This document shows positions 57,853 through 64,000 of a DNA stretch of 64,000 nucleotides, piece by piece. Position 1 is the stretch's first letter. Every line of letters begins with the position of its first letter. Where the stretch lies: contig NZ_CP027236.1 of assembly GCF_002999235.1 (NCBI RefSeq), positions 682,001 through 746,000 on the forward strand, in the 5' to 3' direction. Origin of the DNA: Actinomyces sp. oral taxon 897. Lineage in GTDB: Bacteria; Actinomycetota; Actinomycetes; Actinomycetales; Actinomycetaceae. A program made the position numbers and the translations under genes. The notes beneath the pieces are model-generated. The model was not told the DNA's origin. It made no database searches and saw only the letters and a list, made by a program, of their open reading frames with translations.

Positions 57853-58595
57853 GCGCACTGGCCGCGCGGCGTCCTGGGAACGGGCGTGACGCCGCTGCCT
57901 CCGCGGTACCCACGAGCCAGCCCTGGCCTCGTGGTGCCTCGCGTGAGCCTGTCATGCGCATTAGCGAGGTCGTGGACCGCCTCAAGAAGGAGTTCCCGGC
58001 CCTGTCCATCTCCAAGGTGCGCTACCTGGAGAGCGAGGGCCTGATCTTCCCCCACCGGGTGGGCAACGGCTACCGCCGCTACTCGGTCGCCGACCTGGAG
58101 CGGCTGCGCTTCGCCCTGACGGCCCAGCGGGAGGAGTACCTTCCCCTGTCCGTCATCCGCGAGCGCCTGGCCAAGCTCGACTCCGGGCAGGACGCCCACG
58201 TGCCGGTGGCCCGGGTGGTGGCCTCCGACGGGGAGCTGCGTGGCAAGGGCCTGGACCTGGCGGCCCTGACGGCCCACACCGGTGCCACGGAGAAGGAGGT
58301 GGCCGAGCTCGTACGGGCCAGCCTGGTGACCCCTGACGCCCACGGCCGCTTCAGGCCCTCGGCGCTGCGTACCGTCGAGCTGGCCCTGGCGGTGAACCGC
58401 AAGGGCATCCCGCTGCGCAACCTGCGCGCGGTGCGCCGGGCCGCGGACCTGGAGGCGGACGCGATCGACCAGGCGGTGCAGCACACCCGCTCGCGCTCCA
58501 CGGCCCGGGCGGAGGACGCCGCCTCCGAGCTGGCCGAGGCCCTGAGCGACCTCCACGCGGTCCTGCTGCACCGGGCGGTGGCCTCCCTGGGGTGA
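57849..58595 (+). CDS. ftsR: MerR-family regulator FtsR
   Basis: 248 residues. After a disordered start, the MerR HTH (ISEVVDRLKKEFPALSISKVR; YLESEGLIFPHRVGNGYRRY) and coiled-coil. FtsR activates ftsZ in Corynebacterium. GTG start overlaps the FHA stop (GTGA); an ATG at 57954 is an alternative. Follows the FHA gene as in most actinobacteria. Confidence 0.88.
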   Translation: MSALAARRPGNGRDAAASAVPTSQPWPRGASREPVMRISEVVDRLKKEFPALSISKVRYLESEGLIFPHRVGNGYRRYSVADLERLRFALTAQREEYLPLSVIRERLAKLDSGQDAHVPVARVVASDGELRGKGLDLAALTAHTGATEKEVAELVRASLVTPDAHGRFRPSALRTVELALAVNRKGIPLRNLRAVRRAADLEADAIDQAVQHTRSRSTARAEDAASELAEALSDLHAVLLHRAVASLG

Positions 58596-58942
58596 GGGCG
58601 TCGGCTCCGGGTGCCCCCAAGGGGCTCCGCTGGGAGCGTAGAGCCCCGGGATGCCGGGCGACACGCGGGCGTAGGTCACCTTCCGACCACACTTTGTGAA
58701 CTAAGACACGTTGACGTTTGTCGCCTTTTTAACCTCTGGCTTCATTGCAGGGAAAAGTGGCTGTCCCAAGAGCGGATCTCAACCTCAAGTCGAGGTTGAG
58801 ATAAGAGTGACCCGTGCAGGCGGCGCGCCCTTGCGACCGGCGTGCCCCCAGGCGGCCTAATGTGTTCTCTGTGGCTGGCGTAGACCACGCCGCACCGCAC
58901 GCCCCCCGTGTGCGTCCCATGATTCATGACAGGAGCAGGCCC
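58596..58942. other. 347-bp intergenic region before merR
   Basis: No gene recognised. It contains TTGACG at 58711-58716 and the MerR-type operator at 58777-58801. The bifunctional-nuclease gene often found here in other actinobacteria is absent. Confidence 0.5.
58777..58801 (+). promoter_or_regulatory. MerR-type operator
   Basis: Perfect 10-bp inverted repeat TCTCAACCTC / GAGGTTGAGA with a five-base spacer (AAGTC). Form and size fit MerR-family dimers, which bind dyads between -35 and -10. The regulators encoded on both sides are candidates. Confidence 0.6.
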
Positions 58943-59518
58943 ATGAGTGCTACCCGCGCGAGTCTCAACGCCGTGCCCCAGCGCGCCCAGGCCATGCTCT
59001 TCGGTGACCCGCTGCCCGACCTTGACGCCAACTCCGGGTACCGGGGGCCCATCGCCTGCCGCGTCGCCGGCATCACCTACCGTCAGCTCGACTACTGGGC
59101 CCGTACCGGCCTGGTCGAGCCCACGGTCAGGGGCGCCCGGGGCTCGGGCTCCCAGCGGCTCTACTCCTTCCGCGACATCCTGCTGCTCAAGGTCGTCAAG
59201 AGGCTCCTGGACACCGGCGTCTCGCTCCAGCAGATCCGCGTGGCCGTCAACGCCCTCCACGAGCGCGGCGTCGAGGACCTGACCGCCATTACCCTCATGA
59301 GCGACGGCGCCTCGGTCTACGAGTGCACCAGCGCCGACGAGGTCATCGACCTGGTCCAGGGCGGCCAGGGGGTCTTCGGGATCGCGGTGGGCCGGGTGTG
59401 GCAGGAGGTCGAGGGGACCCTGGCCGAGCTCCCCGTGGAGTACGCCGAGCCCGCCCCCGAGGTCGACGACGAGCTCGCCGCCCGCCGGGCGGCCAAGCGC
59501 CAGCGCGTGGCCTCCTAA
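58943..59518 (+). CDS. MerR-family transcriptional regulator
   Basis: 191 residues. HTH at ~40-75: CRVAGITYRQLDYWARTGLVEPTVRGARG then SQRLYSFRDILLLKVVKRLLD. Second MerR of the FHA/FtsR block. AGGAG eight bases before the ATG. The operator at 58777-58801 suggests autoregulation or control by FtsR. Confidence 0.88.
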   Translation: MSATRASLNAVPQRAQAMLFGDPLPDLDANSGYRGPIACRVAGITYRQLDYWARTGLVEPTVRGARGSGSQRLYSFRDILLLKVVKRLLDTGVSLQQIRVAVNALHERGVEDLTAITLMSDGASVYECTSADEVIDLVQGGQGVFGIAVGRVWQEVEGTLAELPVEYAEPAPEVDDELAARRAAKRQRVAS

Positions 59519-59543
59519 GGCCACCGGCCAGCCGGTACGTAAG

Positions 59544-59584
59544 GGACGGCGCCGCTCCACCGAAGAGGTGGGGCGGCGCCGTCC
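59544..59584. terminator. bidirectional terminator
   Basis: 18-bp stem with one T-G pair (GGACGGCGCCGC... / ...GCGGCGCCGTCC), loop GAAGA, then TTAT. Between convergent merR and the Hsp70 gene. Confidence 0.88.
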
Positions 59585-59603
59585 TTATACCCGGTCCTGG
59601 GAC

Positions 59604-61187
59604 TCAGGCGGTCCTGCGGCCCAGGACGTAGGAGCGGGAGTAGCCGTCACCCAGGTCGGTCAGGCTCACCTGGACCACCCCCGTGGAGTCGATCTCGTAG
59701 CGCTCCTCAATGTAGGGGCCGAAGCCGGCACGCTCCACCGGGACGTCGCGCAGGTCCTCCACCTCACGCAGGGCGGGGTCGAAGGGGAAGAGGACGTCCT
59801 GGTAGGGGGCCAGCTCCCCGCGCGGCTCCCCGCGGTCGTCCACCCCGGCGCACTCCACGAAGCGGAACCAGCCGATATTGTGCACCGCCGGGTAGCGGCG
59901 GATGATGACGGTGCCCTCGGTCCCGTCCACCCGGGCCTGGACCGAGTCCTGGGTCAGGATGGCGTCGAAGGTGGTCCGCGCCCCGCCCTCGGCCTCACGG
60001 AAGACCCCGAAGCCGCGTGAGAGGCGGTCGGTGAGGTCGTAGCCGGAGTTCTGGTCGGCGGCAATGGCCAGGCCGATCGCGGTGGAGGCCCCCGGGTAGG
60101 GGGAGCGGTGCACGCGCCGCCCGAAGCGTTCCCGCAGCAGGCGGGGGACCAGGGGGAAGGCCGAGGCCCCGCCGACCAGGTAGATGCCAGCCACCTCCGT
60201 CAGGTCCGGGCGCCCGGAGTCCAGGCGGTCAATGAGGGGGGTGACCGTCTGGATGGAGCGTTCGATGAGGGGCTCGGTGGCCGCGTAGAGGTCGGGGACG
60301 GGCAGGACGACGTCCTGGCCCCGCAGCTCCACGAGGATGCGCCGGGACTGGGGGGAGAGCGACTCCTTGGCCCGGCAGCACTGGTCGAGCAGGTCGTCGC
60401 GCTCGGTGTTGCTCAGGGACTCCTCGGCCACGCCGGCGCGCTCCAGGACCAGCTGGGCCAGGATCAGGTCCACGTCGTCCCCGCCCAGGTCGGACAGGCC
60501 CCGGGAGGCCAGGACGTCGTGGGAGGTGCCGCGCACGTCCACCAGGGAGGTGTCGAAGGTGCCGCCGCCCAGGTCGTAGACCACCACGCGGGTCTTGCGC
60601 GAGGAGATCGTCCCGGACTTGCGGTGGGTGTACTCAAATCCCGCGGCGCTGGGCTCGTTGAGCATGGCCACCACGGGGAACCCGGCGTCGCCGAAGGCCT
60701 GCAGGGTCAGGACGCGCTGGGCCCCGTAGGCGTGGGCCGGGACCGCGACCACCACCCGGGCGCGGTCGATGCCGACCCCCAGGGAGGCCTCCACCGCCGT
60801 GCGCAGCGTGCGCAGGTAGTCAGTGAGGATCTCCAGGACCGTGAAGGTCCGCCCGCCCAGCTCCACCGTGGTGGCGGGGGTGACCCTGGGTGAGGCCAGG
60901 ACGCGCTTGAGGCTGCGCAGGAGCGGGGCGCCCTGGCGCGCCGCCGCCCGGGCCGCGAACCCGTGGACCAGTCCCTGGGGCGTGAGCGCGGTCAGGGAGG
61001 GTAGGTACTCCTGGGGGTCACCGGCGGTGTCGTTGAAGGTCAGGACCGGGTAGTTGCCGCGGTCGGCGCGGGCGACCACGGTGCGGGTCGTTCCCAGGTC
61101 GACGCCGATGTCGAGGACAGGTCCCTCCCGGTTCGCCCGGTCGGGGCCGGATGGGTGGGGCGTTGAGGTCGGGACTGGAGCAGCCAT
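59604..61187 (-). CDS. Hsp70 family protein
   Basis: 527 residues. Actin-like ATPase: GVDLGTTRTVVA, YDLGGGTFDTSLV, GIYLVGGASAFPLV. The C-terminal substrate domain is shorter than DnaK and beta-rich. A chaperone-like ATPase, client unknown. ATG at 61187. Confidence 0.9.
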   Translation of the reverse strand: MAAPVPTSTPHPSGPDRANREGPVLDIGVDLGTTRTVVARADRGNYPVLTFNDTAGDPQEYLPSLTALTPQGLVHGFAARAAARQGAPLLRSLKRVLASPRVTPATTVELGGRTFTVLEILTDYLRTLRTAVEASLGVGIDRARVVVAVPAHAYGAQRVLTLQAFGDAGFPVVAMLNEPSAAGFEYTHRKSGTISSRKTRVVVYDLGGGTFDTSLVDVRGTSHDVLASRGLSDLGGDDVDLILAQLVLERAGVAEESLSNTERDDLLDQCCRAKESLSPQSRRILVELRGQDVVLPVPDLYAATEPLIERSIQTVTPLIDRLDSGRPDLTEVAGIYLVGGASAFPLVPRLLRERFGRRVHRSPYPGASTAIGLAIAADQNSGYDLTDRLSRGFGVFREAEGGARTTFDAILTQDSVQARVDGTEGTVIIRRYPAVHNIGWFRFVECAGVDDRGEPRGELAPYQDVLFPFDPALREVEDLRDVPVERAGFGPYIEERYEIDSTGVVQVSLTDLGDGYSRSYVLGRRTA

Positions 61188-61312
61188 GGGGCGACCTTAT
61201 CCGTGCCGAGGCGTAAAAGCCGGGAGCCTCCGGGCGCCCGTCGCGGCCCCGGCGTGTGGTGTTCGTCGGCAGGCGGCCGGGCCTGGGACGAAGGACCACG
61301 TGGCGCCGGGGA

Positions 61313-61330
61313 GGTGAACAGTTGGTGAAC
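61313..61330 (-). promoter_or_regulatory. PHO-box-like direct repeat upstream of pit
   Basis: Two GTTCACC units on the minus strand, 11 bp apart (plus strand GGTGAAC at 61313-61319 and 61324-61330). This is the spacing of PhoP-binding direct repeats known in Streptomyces. It lies about 120 bp before the phosphate transporter. Confidence 0.5.
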
Positions 61331-61451
61331 TGGCTTCGCTGCCGGGGCCCCGGCTGGTAACAATGACGTCAGGCCGCGCTCACGCGGCCACGGACCACGG
61401 CCGGCGGACTGCCCGCCAGGCCGTCGGACCGCACTCTGGACTGGGATTGGT

Positions 61452-62663
61452 ATGACTACAACCCTCTTCATCGTGGTCGTCGTCGTCGTCACGGCGCTGG
61501 TCTTCGACTTCACCAACGGCTTCCACGACTCCTCCAACGCCATGGCCACCGCGGTGGCCACCGGGGCCTTCACCCCCAGGCGCGCGGTGCTCGTCGCCGC
61601 CGTCCTCAACGTGGTCGGCGCCCTGCTGTCCACCGAGGTGGCCAAGACGATCTCCCACGGCATGTTCGACGACGCGCTCATCCAGGCCGCCCCGGAGATG
61701 GTCTTCGCCGGCCTGGCCGGGGCCATCCTGTGGAACCTGGCGACCTGGCTCTTCGGGCTGCCGTCCTCCTCCTCCCACGCCCTGTTCGGCGGCCTCATCG
61801 GGGCGGTCATCGTGGCCGCGGGCCTGGAGGGGGTCCACTGGGGCACCGTGGTCTCCAAGATCATCCTCCCCGCCCTCATCGCCCCCTGCGTGGCCGGCCT
61901 GGCCGCCGCCCTGGCCACCTTCCTGGCCTACCGCCTGGCGCGTCCCGAGGACCGCTACAGCCAGGGAATCTTCCGCTACGGCCAGCGCGTCTCGGCCTCC
62001 ATGGTGGCCCTGTCCCACGGGACCTCCGACGGGCAGAAGACCATGGGCGTGATCACCCTGGTCCTGGTCGCGGCCGGGTATCAGGGGGCGGGCAGCTCCC
62101 CGCACTGGTGGGTCATCGCCGCGGCCGGGCTGGCCATTGGGCTGGGCACCTACTCCGGGGGCTGGCGCATTATGCGGACCATGGGCAAGGGCCTGGTCCA
62201 CATTGACTCCCCCCAGGGGTTCGCCGCCGAGACGGCCTCGACCGTCTCCATCCTGGCCTCCTCCCACCTGGGCTTCGCCCTGTCCACCACGCACATCTGC
62301 ACCGGCTCCATCCTGGGCTCGGGCATCGGACGGGGCTCGAAGGTCTCCTGGGGCACCTTCGGGCGGATGGGCATCGCCTGGCTGGTCACGCTGCCCTGCT
62401 CCGCGGTGGTCGGGGCACTGACCTCCTTCATCGCCGTCAAGGGCGGCGTGGTCGGCGTGGTCGGCGTCATCGTCCTGCTCATTGCGGCGACCCTGCTCAT
62501 TATCCGCCAGGCCAACCACAACAAGGTGGACTTCTCCAACGTCAACGACGCGAACGAGGTCGTCGTGGGCAAGCAGAACGACCCCGAGCTGGCCCGCCCC
62601 GCGCGCAGCATCGCCGAGGTCAAGCAGGAGCTCGCCACCGCGGGCGGGAAGGGGCTGCGATGA
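61452..62663 (+). CDS. pit: inorganic phosphate transporter (Pit family)
   Basis: 403 residues, about ten membrane helices. Signature FDFTNGFHDSSNAMATAV and the repeat SHGTSDGQKTMGVI with the C-terminal half. Imports metal phosphate by proton symport. The ATG at 61452 matches the family. A small membrane protein overlaps its stop. Confidence 0.94.
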   Translation: MTTTLFIVVVVVVTALVFDFTNGFHDSSNAMATAVATGAFTPRRAVLVAAVLNVVGALLSTEVAKTISHGMFDDALIQAAPEMVFAGLAGAILWNLATWLFGLPSSSSHALFGGLIGAVIVAAGLEGVHWGTVVSKIILPALIAPCVAGLAAALATFLAYRLARPEDRYSQGIFRYGQRVSASMVALSHGTSDGQKTMGVITLVLVAAGYQGAGSSPHWWVIAAAGLAIGLGTYSGGWRIMRTMGKGLVHIDSPQGFAAETASTVSILASSHLGFALSTTHICTGSILGSGIGRGSKVSWGTFGRMGIAWLVTLPCSAVVGALTSFIAVKGGVVGVVGVIVLLIAATLLIIRQANHNKVDFSNVNDANEVVVGKQNDPELARPARSIAEVKQELATAGGKGLR

Positions 62664-62896
62664 GCGTGGACTGGGCCTCCCTGGGGCTGGTCACGGGCGT
62701 GACCGTCCTGGGCACCTCATTCATCCTGGTCATCTGCGCCTCGGCGGTACGTCTGCTGGGCCAGATCCACCTCAAGCGCAGGGCGGGTGAGGTCCAGGGC
62801 CTGCACGCCGCGGAGGTCGCGGCCGGGTTCTTCATCCTGTGCGTCGTGGCCATCGCGCTCTTCGGCCTGTGGCTGCTCATCCCCTACTTCCACTGA
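62660..62896 (+). CDS. small membrane protein coupled to Pit
   Basis: 78 residues, two membrane helices (LVTGVTVLGTSFILVICASA; VAAGFFILCVVAIALFGLWL). ATGA overlap with the pit stop. Common partner of actinobacterial Pit genes; role unknown. Confidence 0.82.
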   Translation: MSVDWASLGLVTGVTVLGTSFILVICASAVRLLGQIHLKRRAGEVQGLHAAEVAAGFFILCVVAIALFGLWLLIPYFH

Positions 62897-62971
62897 GGCC
62901 GGGCGGGGAACCGACCAGAGATTGTCCCTAACGAGCGTCATGAGGCCCCGGTCACTGCTACCCTGGGGGAT

Positions 62972-64000
62972 GTGACCGAGGACCTCTCCGCACTCGCCAA
63001 GGACGCCGTGGCCGCCTCGCGGGCTGCGTCCGACCCCGACTACCCCGTCTTCCACGTCGCCCCGCCGGTGGGACGTCTCAACGACCCCAACGGCCTGCTG
63101 GTGGACGGCGGAACCTACCACGTCTTCTACCAGTTCACCCCCCTGCACCCGCACCGCAAGCTGGTGTACTGGGGGCACACCTCCTCCACGGACCTGGCCC
63201 GCTGGGAGCACCACGCCCCCGCCGTCGTGCCCGACTCCCCCTACGACGCCAACGGCGCCTACTCGGGCAACGCGATCGTGCTGGAGGGCGCCGAGCTGCC
63301 CGCCGCCCCCGCGTCCGCCCCCTACCAGCTCTTCTTCACCGGCAACCTCAAGGACCCGGTGACGGGGGAGCGCACCGCCAGCCAGAACCTGGTCACCAGC
63401 CGGGACCTGGTCACCTTCACCAAGTGGGAGGGCAACCCCCTCATCCCCACGCACGCGCCGGGCTACACCGCCCACTACCGCGACCCCCAGGTCTTCCGCG
63501 ACCCCGACGCCCCCGGGCAGTTCCGCATGCTGCTGGGGGTCCAGCGCCAGGACGAGACCGGGGCGGCCCTGCTGTACCGCTCCACCGACCTGCTCTCCTG
63601 GGACCTGGAGGGCGAGCTCACCTTCCCCGACGCCGGGGGCGCCTTCGAGCGCTTCGGCTACATGTGGGAGTGCCCCGGCATCGTCCGCCTCACCGACGAG
63701 CTCACCGGTGAGGACTGGGACGTGCTCATCTGGTGCCCGCAGGGCATCAGCCCCCAGGCGGAGGGCTACGAGAACGTCTTCGCCTGCACCTACACCGTCG
63801 GCCACCTGGTGGGCACCGAGCTGCGCGACTGCGACGGCACCTTCCACGAGGTGGACCGCGGTTTTGAGTTCTACGCCCCCCAGGCCTTCGCACGCCGCCC
63901 CAGCGAGCCGGGGGCGGTCACCCTGGTGGGGTGGCTGGGCAACGCCGGCGAGGACGACCAGCCCTCGGTGTCCACCGGCGGCTGGGTCCACGCCCTGAGC
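62972..64000 (+). CDS. GH32 sucrose/fructan hydrolase, partial (3' end outside)
   Basis: 343 codons to the window edge with no stop. NDPNG nucleophile motif in GRLNDPNGLL, FRDP in QVFRDPDA, and WECPG acid/base are the GH32 triad. Probably sucrose-6-phosphate or fructan hydrolase. GTG at 62972 with GGGGGA upstream. Cytoplasmic: no signal peptide. Confidence 0.92.
   Translation, partial: MTEDLSALAKDAVAASRAASDPDYPVFHVAPPVGRLNDPNGLLVDGGTYHVFYQFTPLHPHRKLVYWGHTSSTDLARWEHHAPAVVPDSPYDANGAYSGNAIVLEGAELPAAPASAPYQLFFTGNLKDPVTGERTASQNLVTSRDLVTFTKWEGNPLIPTHAPGYTAHYRDPQVFRDPDAPGQFRMLLGVQRQDETGAALLYRSTDLLSWDLEGELTFPDAGGAFERFGYMWECPGIVRLTDELTGEDWDVLIWCPQGISPQAEGYENVFACTYTVGHLVGTELRDCDGTFHEVDRGFEFYAPQAFARRPSEPGAVTLVGWLGNAGEDDQPSVSTGGWVHALS

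Overview
The window is about 70 % GC chromosomal DNA of a high-GC actinobacterium, most likely Actinomyces or a close relative in the Actinomycetaceae. This rests on a pyrophosphate-type phosphofructokinase, an OpcA-dependent glucose-6-phosphate dehydrogenase, a fused cytidylate kinase/Der GTPase, the GarA-like FHA/FtsR/MerR block, and the idsA2-pknL-aroG order known from other actinobacteria.

Layout. 0-6 kb: end of a GT4 glycosyltransferase, an orphan ABC ATPase, an NfeD/SPFH membrane-microdomain pair, a SpoU rRNA/tRNA methyltransferase, and an AbiEi/DUF559-like gene lying between two arrays of a dispersed 22-bp repeat. 6-16.5 kb: a one-chain PTS permease (EIIBCA), ABC-F protein, ErpA, an FKBP lipoprotein, SodA, a receiver-like protein, PlsC-type acyltransferase and PPi-PFK. 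16.5-25.3 kb: class II DAHP synthase (broken by one missing G in a G-run), PASTA kinase, polyprenyl synthase, primary sigma factor with an unusual N-terminal extension, and Cmk-Der. 25.3-30.7 kb: a membrane pentapeptide-repeat protein, a DUF6880-like protein, Pgi, a rhodanese, and tRNA-Pro(GGG).

30.7 to about 44.6 kb is an integrated mobile element next to the tRNA: a serine recombinase with an in-frame stop, a replication-relaxation protein, a TraG/VirB4-like transfer ATPase, small membrane proteins and an MT-A70 methyltransferase, all on the minus strand. Plus-strand cargo follows, including two AT-rich genes of unknown function, a DUF6907-like protein, a two-TM protein with a hairpin cluster inside its coding sequence, and XRE/HTH regulators. 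A gene-free tract of about 410 bp (43.57-43.98 kb) is packed with complementary helices and looks like a large structured RNA. This is the best candidate here for something undescribed.

44.7-64 kb returns to core functions: a GYQ-tailed membrane protein, another 22-bp repeat array, a Cof-type HAD phosphatase, an alpha/beta hydrolase, an S4 RNA-binding protein, a secreted HNH nuclease, the pentose-phosphate cluster (zwf-opcA-pgl, with gnd divergent), aminopeptidase N, FHA/FtsR/MerR regulators with a perfect MerR-type operator, an Hsp70 protein, a Pit phosphate transporter with an upstream PHO-box-like repeat, and the start of a GH32 sucrose/fructan hydrolase. Carbon entry (PTS, GH32), glycolysis (Pgi, PPi-PFK) and the oxidative pentose-phosphate route are all represented.
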